Shown here in pieces: positions 22,301 to 34,558 of a stretch of 64,000 nucleotides of DNA. Each line of letters begins with the position of its first letter. The first letter of the stretch is position 1. The position numbers and the translations under genes were made by a program. The DNA lies in NCBI GenBank assembly GCA_023313575.1, contig JAJTTP010000009.1, positions 620,001 through 684,000 on the forward strand, read 5' to 3'. This DNA comes from Eutypella sp. D-1 (Eukaryota > Ascomycota > Sordariomycetes > Xylariales > Diatrypaceae). Below the pieces are notes generated by a model. The model did no database searches. It was given only the letters and a program-made list of their open reading frames with translations, and was not told the DNA's origin.

Positions 22301-25300
22301 CTTTTACCACCTACGATCACAACACCCCCCGACGTCGCGACAAAAGACACATCTAACAATCGGTCGACGTTATACCGCCATCGAACATCGAGGTCTATAT
22401 ACCTATGAGAAAACGTCCCACTATGGACACAGATGCCTGAGGTAGCTATATCCCAGGTTATATGTAGTTATACATGCTGGACTTCATGTCCGGAGTACCT
22501 AACCTACGGGTTTGTAGTACCGACAAATAAATCGTGAGAACCTTACCATTGCATGCATCGCATTGCTATCGCTTAAGAAATCGTAAAAAACTAATATTTG
22601 CGAAATGGCGCCGTAGCAAGCTTTGTAGCAAATGGGTTTTTATGTAGTGATGAAATTCTTTTTCTGAATCAAAACCCATCGGAAAAGGGGAATTTGGAAT
22701 TTGTCTCATTAGGTATGCCGTGATGGCTTCAAGCAAACTTCAGGGTAGAGAGGGTATCTTCTAGTTCCTCGTGAGAAGGGGGTGAAACTTACACACAGTT
22801 TCTGTGGCCTTTTTTCCTCGACATCATCACTAACAGAAGGGGAGGGGGAAGGTCCTTACTTCTGGCACTACATATAGCTATGTATATCCCTCGCTGCTAG
22901 TGGCCCTGTATCTACTTAGTTTCTTTTCTTCCCTTTTCATCACTACGTTTGCTAAACAGATTCACTGAACCCTGACTTTGTGGCTAGTCGTATACCCGCC
23001 ATCGACCACAAAAGTCAGCGTAGTGATCTTGGTGAGCACAAACTCATTCGCTTCCACAGTGTTCCGTGCTCCTTTACATTACACCCCCTCTCCCCAGCTT
23101 CCAAAAGCTTTTGCAATGCTCATGATAACGAGTCGGAATAATTCGAATAACCACCTTTGCCAGCTTGTTATTCGTCTAATATCTTATCTGGATAGCCACG
23201 AATTGTTGTGCTTACTCCGATTTTCTCAATGCCAGGCTTACCAGGTGGTCGTGATAAAGCCCTGTCTTAACGGGATATACGACGTAGGGGGAAGGTTGAA
23301 CTGAAAAGATGGTGAGAGGGCAATGCACTTTGCGGACTGGGCCTACTCCAGCTGGCAATGCTTCTCTGTTGCTTTATCCTGTAGCCTCGAATAGTCAAGT
23401 TGAAGGGTGCAAAACTACTGATAACTTAACTCGGGTGCTATTTTTGCAGAACATTGCCGTCAGCCGTTAGGTAGGTGAATAAGACCATTGCTTCTCTTCT
23501 CTGAGGCTAAAGGACTACGCGCTTGTTTCATCGTATAAGGCTTATGAACCATGGGTAAACCCTCCCTAAGAGGTAGGAATAGATGTAGATTGTAGTTTTG
23601 CTCTTACTATAAGGATGTGGAAGATGAAGGTATACTCCGGTCATCTTGGATCAGGTATCTCCCGCTGATGGTGGGTATCGTCTGCGAATATATTACGCGG
23701 TTTCTAGTCACCTTGCGAAGATTCTGAGCCCCTTTGAAGCATAATAATACCAGCCGAAGTATCGCAAACTAGAAAGCGAGAAGAGGGCAGGACGTGATTA
23801 GAAATACTGGGGGTTAGGAGGAGTGAACCAGATGGACCCGCACGATACACAACACCAGCCTTTTATTTCCGTGGGATGTTACTTCTCTGGTAATGAATTA
23901 TAATGAGGGTTATAAGTCGCACTCCATGATCTTGACTACGGACATGAAGATCATGGGGCCTATAGGCAAAGCACTGTATTGGGCCGCAGCTATCTAGGAA
24001 CAGAAAGGATAAGGATTCGTATTATCACAGGTCTTAGGTATTGTTACTCTAGGAATTATGTGTGATTTAAGGATTCGGGGGTTAAAGTTGTACCATGACA
24101 ACTTTGGGTAATAAGCCCTGGGCTTGAACGTGTGGATATCCTTGACTTTCCCATTTGGTTGAATTCGTTCCAAGAATATGTATGCGTCGCATTGTCAGAG
24201 CTCTCCTCTTCTTACTATAGCAAGTTTGTTATATTAATAAAGACCTACCCAGGACCTCCAAACTGCCCGACTTCGCGCAAAGGTTTAGAAGTACGGAGTT
24301 CCATTATTATCCCGGGACCCCCTTTACACAGTGTACTATTTATGGAGTGAGTAGTTTACTTAGTGCAGTGGTCGAGTAATTATCTTCGCCGATGAGAACT
24401 GCCTGTTTGACTTCTTCATCTTGAGAAGCAACAGTTTGTAAGATGAGGTGGTAATAATGATACTGGTTCTAGTCGGGGCTCGGGACCGTCGGCATACAAA
24501 GCCCATTTGAATAATACCAAGAGCTTGTAAACTTAAAGCTATATGAAACCAAGAAGTCAACCTCCCTTGCGTATGTGGTGATTGTTGAAAGCAAGCCATA
24601 GTGAGCTCTATAGTGCCTTTTGAGCCCCTATAGTGGGCCTATTGATTATATAAGCCATATAAATCAGCTAGTCAGTTTATAAGGGACAACCCCTGCTTCT
24701 TCAATCCATATATATCGCATAGCAAGGTCACTCAGCCATGCTTCAAGATTGTCCGGTTGGAATTGAAGTGTCACGAGAAACCTTGGTGGGTTTTGTTTGG
24801 TTGCAGTCCGGATAGATAGGAGACCGACGGGAGAGGCGGGAGCAGTGCAGAGCATCTTGGCATAGAGGCTGGTTGAGGTATAACAAGTCAGCTGACCGGC
24901 TGGCTCTTTTTAGACAGAACACTAATCCCCAAGATATATATCCGTATAACCTCACCAACCATATCCTTCCAAGATGCCTGCAATATTATGTAATGGGCCG
25001 CCCTAATACGTCAATTCGGAACATCTAAAGAACTCCTAGCTGACCTTGCTGCAGGTTGTATTCACATGTTTTTAACATGCAACTAATAAATGCAAACATC
25101 CCATCCCGTGGATTGTAGGTACCTTACCTTTTACCTGGTAGGGCGAAGGTATCTGTGAGTACCTACATCTTAAAGAAGAGACTAATGCAGGAAAGGGTCT
25201 AGCGCTTTGTTAAGAAAAAAGTGATATATGTGGCTTAGTTTGTAGACTTACGTCATGTTTGAAGATTTCTGCTCTGCCCTATAAGAGGCGGCCGCGTCAT

Positions 25301-27061
25301 AATAGCCACCGAATAAAGGCCAACGGAGAAAGGGCAGCAGCAGACTGATGGGGTATGTTATGTACATGAACCGGAATGCCGTTAGAACAGAACGTTACCA
25401 TCTCCTCCGCTTCCTGCCTCCTGCCGTAAGTACATAAATCAACTAAGACACCAAGTGCCTTTGACAGGTTGTAGAACATTTCCGTGCAGCAAATAACGTT
25501 CACTTGGAACATTGACCTAAAATATATATACTACGTGCCTGCATTTTAGCACATGGTGGTGGTGCCTAAAATCCCGCCATACAAACCCGCCTGCAACATA
25601 AAAAAAACAAACACATGCATTGTGTCTTTTTTTAAGTTCTGGGGGGCCTTCCTATTCGCGCTCGTCCCTTAGATCTGTCTGAAGAAATATGCCAGATTCA
25701 TTCAGTATTATCATACCTTATCCAGGCCTAGGGACCTCATATACTCTACTACTTCGTAGGGCTGCTTATGTTCATTCAAACTGGAAGTTAACAGGGTTCC
25801 AGGTTCACAGTTGAGTTAGGGACTGAACAATTAATGTTAAGCTTCCCATCCTACTACCTAGGTACATAACTTGGGTATGCTTACCTAAGTATACGTGGGT
25901 GGAGCTAACCTTGAAGTGACCTCCTTTTATAGAAATCGCAACTTCCAAACCTGCACACAATAACTACCTAGGTAACTATTGGGTCTGGCATAGTTGAGCA
26001 GTCGCGTTGTTGTTTTGTCAGTGTTTTATGGAGTGAATCGGTAGATTATTGGAAGGGCAGGCACTCCTTGGGGGCCCCTCCTCGTAAATTACGCTAGGCC
26101 TAACCTTCCATGGATTAACAATGCCCAGGTTCCACACATGTTGTCGGGTAACATTAATTGAGAGGTACATGGCGATAGCCATAGGCGGGCGCGTAAGTGG
26201 AAGTATTGGACAATGATAGATACTACCGATGAGACTACCGGGTAGTATGTTGTAGTTTACCTGACTGGACCCGTCCTGAAAGTTCACTTACTTAGTATCA
26301 GGCGACCCTGACTTAACACTTTAGGTAAGGAACTTTGTAAAACGGTTACCAGCACACATAGCACCTGGGCACTACAACTACCAACCAATACCACTACATC
26401 ATCATCATCCGTCCTTCCATCCATCCATCCATCGTCCGTCCATTGCCGCCTGCTTGCATACCTACAAGCATATCTACAAGCATAAGCCGGAGGAAACCTG
26501 ACTGAACAAAAGTAATTAACCTTAAACTCTTTTTCTACCTTCACATTCAGTCAGGTCACCTATTCTACTACCTAGGTACTATCCTATTACACCTGTGGAC
26601 TGTCATATCATCCAGGACAAAACAATAAAAGAAATACATCAGCGATACATCAGCGATAAAACATATCAAGACTCACTAACTGACTAACTGACCAACTACC
26701 CTTTCCATTACCTACCTCCATTACCTACCTCCATTACCTTAATTGTTGGCGGCCCCCCTATCAACAGTAATCAATCAACTCTCTTCTTGAATGAACGTTT
26801 AATCTACAACCGGTTCGCAAGTTGGATTGCGCGCGCGCACCGAAATAGCGCTAACTTGCCGATCTACACATCTTGTTGCGATCCCCAGTATCCCCAGTAT
26901 CCGTACTCATTCATTAAGCTCTTTTTGTAGCTCCTGCCATTCACCAACCACAACTTAGAGAACTTCTTCAATCCCGCTCACCCCCCCTCCCTACCTTCCC
27001 CCTCGGATCTTGGAATAGCCTCGTCCTTATTGGACTACACCACCCGACACTACCTTCCAAG

Positions 27062-29056
27062 ATGTCGAAGGTTATGAGAAGCGTGAAAAATGTCACCAAG
27101 GGATATTCTAGCATCCAGGTGAAGGTGCGTGAAGGTATGTCGTTACGTTGTTCGTTCCGTTGTTATGCTGTTCATTTGACGGATATTCTACACTTCACCT
27201 CCCTATTACAGTCCTTTTATGAGTTCGGTTTATTAGTCGCGCACAATCTCTCCAGACCATGACGAGGCCAGCTGATCTTCCGGTATAGCCACGAGCAACG
27301 ATCCATGGGGTCCGACGGGAACGCAGATGAGCGAGATCGCTCAGTTAAGTTATAACTCGTACGATATCCCCGAATATTCCCAACCACTATCCGGGCCCGC
27401 GTCATCCTAACCGTGAACTTGTCCAGGTCGGCGGAGTTCTATGATATCGTCGACATGCTCGACAAGCGCCTGAACGATAAGGGCAAGAATTGGAGACATG
27501 TTCTAAAGGCCTTGAAGGTATTAGATTATTGTCTCCATGAAGGCTCAGAGATGATTGTCACCTGGGCTCGCAAAAACATCTACATCATCAAGACGCTACG
27601 CGAATTTATGTACATAGATGAAGAGGGCCGTGACGTCGGTCAGAACGGTGCGTCCAAACTATCTCTATCCATCCCCATGCTGCCGGTACTAACCTTATTC
27701 AATCCAACAGTGCGAGTTGCCGCCAAGGAGCTGACCGCACTAATCCTGGACGAAGATAGACTGCGCGCCGAACGTGCCGATAGGAAAACATGGAAGTCGC
27801 GGGTTACTGGCATCGAGGAATTTGGTCCGGATCACGGCGCAGGCCCGTCGCGACAACGTGCTCCCCGCCGACGAAATAGTAACGATGAGGACGATCTCGA
27901 GTATAAACTGGCAATTGAAGCGAGCAAGAACCAAGAGGAAGAGGACCGAAAGAGGCGTGAGAGCCGACAGGGTCCAGTTGGGGAAGATGACGACCTTGCT
28001 AAAGCGATCAAGCTCAGCAGGGAAGAGGAGGAACGGCGACGGCGGGAGCTTGAAGAGAGCAATGCCAGCTCTCTATTCGACGACGATCCAACACCGAGCA
28101 GTCAGCCTCAGTTTACCGGTATCAATGGAGGCTATCAGCAAGGAAACAACGTTGACTGGCTTGGTAACCCTATCGATCAGAGCCAGCCTATGCAGTCGCA
28201 GCCCACCGGGTACATGAATAATGCCTACACTGGCTACAACAACGGCTACCCGAACGGGTTTGCTGCTCAGCCAACGGGCATGTACAATAACCCATACGGA
28301 CAACAGCCACAGCAGCAGCAGGCTTTCCAGCAACAACAGCACCTTCAGCCGCAGCCACAGCAGTTCCAGATGCAGCCGACTGGCTACAACCCTTATGCTC
28401 AGCAACAGCAGTTTATGCCGCAGCCGACGGCATCTCCCGAACCCTCGCTTCAACCTGGCAGCAACAACCCCTGGGCCAGCAACCGGTCTCAGTCTCCGAT
28501 ACAGGCGACGAAGACGGGCTCCAACAACCCCTTTGCCTCCGGATTTCAACGACCTCAGACCTCCCATGTGCCACCGATGCCAAGTCTAAACAACCTCCAG
28601 AGTTTGCCCGAGCAGAAGTCTCTGCAAGCTTTCCCTTCTCAGCCCCAGACGCAGTCACAGCCCTCCTTTTCTCAGCCGCCACCGCAGAAGCAGCTAAGCG
28701 AGCACGAGCAGAAGCTTAACTCGCTTCTGGCGGCCGGAGATGGCATGGACACTTTTGGCAACACGGGCGAGCTTCGTATTCCCTCTCAGCACACGGCGCC
28801 AGGCACCTTCGTAAACTCGGCCGGCTCCGGCGCGCAGAGATTGACGGCCGAGGCTACGGGCAACAACCCGTTCCTGCGCCAGCAATATACGGGCATGCCA
28901 TCCATCTCGTACGGCGGGCAGCAGATGCCAGCAGCCACAGGCCCGGCAGGGATGAACGGAATGAACGGTTTCGGTGGGGGAAGCAACCCGTTCGCGCCGC
29001 GGCCGCAACAGCAACAGCAGAGCAACCAGCAAGGCGCGGACCTCATCCAATTCTAG
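27062..29056 (+). CDS. Epsin (ENTH-domain endocytic adaptor, Ent1/Ent2-like)
   Basis: Four exons, 27062-27134, 27289-27358, 27427-27647 and 27711-29056, give 569 residues. The ENTH domain (about 1-150) binds phosphatidylinositol 4,5-bisphosphate and reads MSKVMRSVKNVTKGYSS, then MLDKRLNDKGKNWRHVLK. Two ubiquitin-interacting motifs follow (around LEYKLAIEASKNQ and DDLAKAIKLSREEE). A long Gln/Pro-rich tail carries three NPF motifs (NNPFASG, NNPFLRQ, SNPFAPR) for EH-domain partners and ends in DLIQF, a clathrin-box-like terminus. The protein links ubiquitinated cargo, membrane and clathrin during endocytosis and actin patch formation. Each exon junction restores conserved ENTH sequence (REATSNDPWGP, NSSAEFYDIV, GQNVRVAAKEL). 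The third intron is 63 bases and stop-free in frame. Confidence 0.95.
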
Positions 29057-29491
29057 AAGCCCCGATTTCTTTTGCTTTAGTGGATAGACTGGAGGGAGGG
29101 GCTTTCTGGCGCGACGGCCCTTAGCCGATCGTGGGCGTTTTTTTTTTTCTCCTTTCCGAGCAGTAGCAGTAGTGCGGTCATTTTCTGCAGAGGACAGGGG
29201 TGGTGGCAATGTTGACAGGCCTTATTGCTGGGAAACGGTCAATAAGCACACATCCCCCGTCGAGTGCAGGCTCATGAAGGTTCGATGGTTCAAGGTTGAG
29301 GCTGAGGTGAAGATGGAGGTGGAGGCAACAGAGACACGCGAAGCTTTTTTGATAACCCGGCTTCTCCTTTGTTTCGTTTTTTATTTATTCATTCCATTCT
29401 GCTTTTTTCCCTCAACCCCTTCCCCCTCCCCCCCACCATCCCCACGAACGAGAAAAGAAACCCCCACACCTTCAGACAATTGCTGGATTGT

Positions 29492-29526
<35 letters not shown>

Positions 29527-31140
29527 AGTTAGGTAAACCCATTTTGACGCGCTGGAAGCTTTTTCTCCAAAACCAAAACCAAAATAAGAAAAAAGGAAAA
29601 ACGAAATGATCATCTCGTTTTTTTTTTTTAGTATGTTTGTTGTATAATATGATATGCCGAATTTACCGAAAACTGCACAGCACTCGTAGGCGAGCGGAGG
29701 AGGAGGAGTAAAAGTGATAATGGGGGTATATAAATGTCTTGTCTCGTGGGACGATGGTGTCCTTGTAGGTATACCCCCTAAACGCCTCCCCTTAGTGATG
29801 GGGGTAAGGGAAGCAGAGGACGGTGTCCTTAGTAAAGTGAGTGAGTTGAAGACGACAGTAGGAGGAGGAGGTAATATACCCCCCCGCTTAGTTCGACCGC
29901 TTGACCGTATGGACAGAAAGCCTCTACCCGTTTACCGCGATTATGTAATAATGGCCGTAAGGCCAGAGAATAGACAGGAATTGGAGGAGGGGATGGGCGC
30001 AGAACTCCTGGAGCTCAGGGGGAGGGAGGAGGGAAAGTTACACTCGATAGAATTTCCATTATTTTTCTGTCTACCCCACGGGGTTCTCAATGGTGCCTAT
30101 CTCCTATCCTTCTTTAGAAGGGACAGGCCGGCATACCGTCATCGTCCCGGAGTATCTCTATCGGTCACCTTCACAGGTAGGCAAGGTTTTTTACGGGCGG
30201 AGCATACTGGCTTGGTCTGCCCTCGCCATGGGTGATATGTTACTTGCTCGACGATAAGGCCTGGGTGGCGCACGTAGGAGAATGCGAGAGATGAGTATGG
30301 CTTTCGACTTATTCTTCGTCGATTTATCACGCATATGTTCCGTTCCGCCTATGCTAACCCGTAAGTAAAATATAGCACGATGTGTTACCTCTTGTTGCGT
30401 GCGTTTATAACAAGTCGGTGTGCGTGTAGGAGTCCTCGCCATGCACTTAGGGAGTTGGAGGGGAAAGTCTCTTCGCGGGAAGTGAAGATACGGCACGCCC
30501 TAGAGCCTAAAACCCCTCTTACGGAGGTACGGGACGTCGCCGTGGAAGTGAGTTACGACGAAAGAAAATGATATAGGAGAATGATATCTCCATTAGCAGG
30601 TAGTCAGTTAATGACCGTTCTCGTGAAGAGTTGTCTCTCGATTCTTCTCGCAAGGAAAGGTATACCTGTCACGAAGCCCCTTTTCCTCATCGCCTCTGGG
30701 TCTATAATATGTTTTTTCTTTTCTTTTTTACGTTCTTATTGTTGAAGCGATTGCGACTGCCTTGTCCCGGCTACAGACGGAGTATTCAAATGTCAAGTGT
30801 CAAACGGGAAGGAAGGACCTCCTCTCGCCTCCTGAATCCAAGGCAAGCGATGCCCATCGCATGTATGCCAATGGCACTTTCCATTTAGCTGAATATTCAC
30901 AACAGATGATGGGCCACATGAATTCGATAAACTGGCTGTAGCTTAGAACTGGAGGGTTCAGTTGAGAGATTTTCTCTCTCGCTGCCTATCTCATACCGCG
31001 CACTTCGTCCTCCATATGGCTATTCAAACCTAGGAAACCAAAGCAAGCAAGACTAGAACTTAAACCAGAAAATCCCAGGATCTTAATATTTACCAAAAAA
31101 AGACCGGACTCTGTCTGCATGCATACAGGCAACATCCGAC
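29057..31140. other. Intergenic region with GA microsatellite
   Basis: About 2.1 kb including the epsin 3' UTR. It contains a GA repeat at 29496-29525 and several short open frames, the longest about 170 codons at 29720-30235, without recognisable domains or composition bias. Nothing further could be supported. Confidence 0.5.
29496..29525 (+). repeat. (GA)n microsatellite
   Basis: Fifteen uninterrupted AG units downstream of the epsin gene. Confidence 0.9.
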
Positions 31141-31767
31141 ATGGACGGTGCTACTTGGTCACAACGCTCACCGTCGAAGACTGGTGAGCACAGTCGCAAT
31201 AACAACGCCACTAGAACCTTATACCCGGACGGGCTATTGCCCATGAACAACCCCGCCTTCCACGAATATGTTTATGGCCTACACTACAAGCCCCCGGAGT
31301 ATATCTACACCGTCGCGCGCCTCATAATCATCCCCCGAAAAGTCCCCACGACCGACCGCGGTGTCGAGCGTCGGATGGAGAACCTGGGCGTCTATGGACA
31401 TCTTGACGATGCGAGGGCTAGGGTGGCGTTGGAGAGGGAGGTCACGCTCGTGGAGTTTTCTAATTCCCCCGACAACGACGAGGATTCCTCTTCCTCTTCC
31501 TCCTTCTCCTCCTCCTCCTCCTCGTCCTCGTCCTCCTCCGACGACGCTGAGGAGGAGAACGCAGGAGCGGGGAACGGCGTGGCCACCACAACCGAAGAGG
31601 CTCGCGGTGATGAGGACAAGGAGGACGATGGAGACGAGTGGCTGGGATTTAAGATCGATAGGCAGGACGCCTGGTGTTATCATACTAAGTCTGAGGACGA
31701 CTTCGTCTCCATTGATTGCTGGATAGAGAAGGGCCTAGTACCGCAACGTCTGCCTAAATTTCCATGA
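31141..31767 (+). CDS. Uncharacterised protein with serine tract and acidic region
   Basis: Single open frame of 208 residues with ATG in good purine context. I do not recognise the family. The N-terminal 100 residues look globular and include FHEYVYGLHYKPPEYIYT and VARLIIIPRKVPT. A long Ser tract (about 117-134, encoded by TCC/TCG runs) leads into an Asp/Glu-rich linker, and the C-terminus is again ordered-looking (EWLGFKIDRQDAWCYHT, then CWIEKGLVPQRLP). No signal peptide or membrane segment. The two ordered ends flanking a low-complexity linker argue for a real gene, but no domain confirms it. Confidence 0.55.
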   Translation: MDGATWSQRSPSKTGEHSRNNNATRTLYPDGLLPMNNPAFHEYVYGLHYKPPEYIYTVARLIIIPRKVPTTDRGVERRMENLGVYGHLDDARARVALEREVTLVEFSNSPDNDEDSSSSSSFSSSSSSSSSSSDDAEEENAGAGNGVATTTEEARGDEDKEDDGDEWLGFKIDRQDAWCYHTKSEDDFVSIDCWIEKGLVPQRLPKFP

Positions 31768-32391
31768 TTGGCCTGTCTCTAGGAGATAGGAGGACTTTAT
31801 GCATACGCGCCCCCCCTCTAGCGAGCGACAATTGTATGGATATAGATAGCATAGCGTCTGTTTTATTGAGAGTGTTACTCTATAATGCGTTTCTCTCGCT
31901 TCATGGCTATGGTGGACTGGACTTCTCGGTGCCATGACCCTGTCCGTCCTCTACCCCCTATTCTGAGGGAGTGTCTCGTGACTGTGGCTTTAAACACTTA
32001 CATGTGTAGGAGGCTCCGTCCGGCCTTGGCATCTATACCGCGCATATACATGGTGGAGAGCACTAGAATGCAAAGGGGCTTGTTGACCCGACCTGCTGGC
32101 TTTAAGACCATGATGGGGTGCCCTAGTTAGTGTACCGGCGGGCGGGGGCGACTATGGTGAATTAAGAGAAGGGGAAAGAAATTTATGAAAAGTTTTTTTC
32201 TTCATTTTATTTCCAGATAGGCACCCCGGTCCCAGGTCTAGCCCAGCCAACTTTTACTGTACTTTACTTATCTTATAAGGCGTACTTAGACATCGACCGT
32301 ACATGTGCGAGGAGGGTTTTCGTCCCCCCCCTGGGATTCCCGGGCTTAGCCGGTTTGGTAACATACATGGCTTTCTCGGGAAAACAGATAG

Positions 32392-32465
32392 GGTCGAGTG
32401 GTGTAGTTGGTTATCACGTCAGTCTAACACACTGAAGGTCTCCGGTTCAAGTCCGGGCTCGATCA
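32392..32465 (+). tRNA. tRNA-Val (anticodon AAC)
   Basis: 74 bases fold as a complete tRNA without intron: acceptor GGTCGAG pairs with CTCGATC and A is the discriminator. The anticodon arm TCAGT/ACTGA encloses loop CTAACAC with anticodon AAC, and the T arm TCCGG/CCGGG encloses TTCAAGT. The A box (GTGTAGTTGG) and B box (GGTTCAAGTCC) are intact. A run of T beginning five bases after the gene (about 32470) is a strong RNA polymerase III terminator. Confidence 0.96.
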
Positions 32466-32468
32466 GTT

Positions 32469-32484
32469 CCTTTTTTTTTTTTTT
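32469..32484 (+). terminator. RNA polymerase III T-run terminator
   Basis: Long uninterrupted T tract immediately after tRNA-Val, the usual termination signal for RNA polymerase III. Confidence 0.85.
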
Positions 32485-33765
32485 GGTTGTTGTTGTCACC
32501 CTTTCCTCTTCTTCCCTGCTCTTTAGCACCCACCCCATCTTCCCCCTTCGCGCCCCTAAAGTCCAATGCTGCGCTGTTCCGCGAAACAGCGTCGGGGGCT
32601 CCTTTGCCTTGCGTGTTTTTGGTCTGACATCGTAAGACAGTCAGTCAGTGGGCGGTCGTCATCGTCGTCCGTCTCTTTTGGGATCTGGTTTTTGTGTGAT
32701 TCTCGCGCCCTCGAAAGCTAGCTCTTGCACGACTTGGTAAGGCAAGGAGTCTGGGCAAGCCGAAGAAAGAAAAAAAAGCCATTCGTGGTTCGCTCTGTTC
32801 TGTCACGCTCGCCCTCTCTGCTTGCGTGTTCAGAGTTGAGGACTGAGCATAATAATCCTTTGGCGGGCGGTGCTTACGCGAAGAGTTCAATGATATCGGA
32901 TCAGAAGTCTTGGTGGGGAAGAAGAAAAAGGCTCATTTTGAAGGTGAACTGCGCAACGGCGGTAGGAACTGGTCTAGCCGTCGATGCCGAAAAGGCCCAA
33001 AAATCCATTATACTTTTTCCATACGCAATGTAGTAGTGTAGTGTACGTCATGTGGGTATATACAACCTTTACACTCCCCCCTCGCGCCTCTGCCCCCCTC
33101 CGCCTGGGTCTCGGAATCAATGCATGCATGGGGTATCTTCTGTTTTGTTGCGCGATTGCGCCGCATCTCGACAGTCCGCCCCGCCCCGTCCCTCTCTGCT
33201 GGAGCGGTTTTCTTCCACTCCCCCTCCCCTACCCTCCCCTCCGCAGTTGTTTCCCGTTATGCAGCAGTACGTCTGCGCTATCCTGCCCTGCCTTGCCTCC
33301 CGCTTTGTAACCTGCTCCTCCTCCTCCTCCCCTCTTGGCCTGTCACTTATCTGTTTTGCGCGGCCCTCTCGTGCGTGTTTGGGGTTTAACGATATGGAGC
33401 GGGCAGAACCAGCCATTGCATGCCGTATCCATACTTCACCCCTAGGATGCTCCGTCGCGCTGGGAGTATTATGGGCGCGAATATGAGGTAGCGGTAGCGT
33501 AGGGTCTTGCCGCGGGAGGAGGGTGAGAACGTTGGATTCGGGATTCGGGAGATAAGGGATTCGGTGAGACACCGCGCTGGCATCGTCCAGGTTTTGCTTT
33601 TTTATCCTAATACCGTAATGTATACACGCGTTCGAAAATAATAAATAAATTATTCATTCATTCCCCTCTCCCGCCCGCGGCGGCCGTCGTCATTACCGGT
33701 CGACGGGGCCGGGGTTCGCGCTGGGGTGGGTTAGGAGGGGCGTTTTATTTTTTATTATTTTTTTT

Positions 33766-34558
33766 TCACCGGTCGAGGAAAATGCCGAGGAACTCCTCGC
33801 GGCTGACGCCACCCTTGCCCTCGACGTCGAACTGCTCGACCATGCTGGCGAGCTCGGCGTCGGGGACGTCCTCGCCGAGCTCCTTGACGACGGCGCGCAG
33901 GTCGTCGACGGTGATGTAGCCCTTGCCGGCCTTGTCGAAGAGCGCGAAGGTGCGCAGAAGCTCCTCGCGCGGGTCGCGCGCGGCGACGTAGCGCGCGGCG
34001 ACGGCCTGGAAGGCCTCGCGCGGCAGCCGCAGGTCCACGACGCCCGGCGCTGATGCCGGCGGTGGCTGGTTCGCTACTGCTGGCAGCGGCGTCCAGTTCG
34101 CCCGCGGCCGCGCCGCCGCTTTGAATGTTCCTACTAGGTCCCCCCGCGGTATCGAGGAGAATCCTAATGCCTGCAGCGCGTACCGGAATTCGCTGAAGTC
34201 GAGCGCGTCATCTTTGTTCATGTCGAAGAGGGCGAACTGTTCGGGCCAGGGGTAGCGGGGGCAAGGAGGATGGAAACGTTAGTGGATGAAGAGGTAAAGG
34301 TAAAGAAGCCGGGGCTTCTCGGGAGGGAGACAGGAAGTTTTTTTTGGCAAGACTTACGCAATCGTTGATCTCGGACCTGTGCTCGTCGGATATCTGGTCC
34401 CACGGCTCGGCGTGTCCCGGGTTCTGTATTGGGGGCGCAAAGCGACCGGACGGTCGCGTGGATCCCGGCCGCATCGCGAGGTTGTGCTGGTTCCGGTCGC
34501 CGTAGTCGTTCATGCTGCCGCTCGCGTAATTACTCATTTTATTCATTGATGCCGCCAT
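33766..34558 (-). CDS. Centrin/calmodulin-like EF-hand protein (Cdc31-like)
   Basis: Two exons, 34558-34358 and 34236-33766, with a 121-base intron, give 223 residues. After a disordered N-terminus of about 55 residues, the EF-hand region starts at ISDEHRSEIND. The EF1 loop is at 72-83 (DMNKDDALDFSE), the EF3 loop at 168-179 (DKAGKGYITVDD) and the EF4 loop at 204-215 (DVEGKGGVSREE). The EF2 position has no calcium loop and is replaced by a Pro/Ala-rich insertion (about 107-135). Centrins act at the spindle pole body, in mRNA export with Sac3 and in nucleotide excision repair; the layout matches Cdc31, but this copy is divergent, so calmodulin-like or other EF-hand roles remain possible. Any of the ATGs at 34558, 34546 or 34537 could start translation. 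Confidence 0.82.

Larger units (their letters stand above)
21227..27061. other. Long gene-poor region with transposon relic
   Basis: Nearly 6 kb without an intact gene. Apart from the coding fragment (21470-21893) and gypsy relic (21905-22300), 22.5-27.0 kb has only short frames. It contains three exact TACCTAGGTA copies (25855, 25965, 26569), a C-run near 21370-21384, an ATCC repeat near 26417-26433 and a CCATTACCTACCT tandem near 26705-26742. The last few hundred bases, rich in CT, are probably the epsin promoter and leader. Confidence 0.55.
31768..33765. other. Intergenic region containing a tRNA gene
   Basis: Apart from tRNA-Val (32392-32465) no gene is supported in these 2 kb. The stretch 33040-33350 is C/T-rich. 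The 3' end of the centrin-like gene lies at 33766. Confidence 0.5.

Noticed and set aside
29720..30235. About 170-codon plus-strand open frame
   Set aside because: No recognised domain, no neighbouring exon or splice pattern, and codon use is not clearly coding; kept only as a possible frame.
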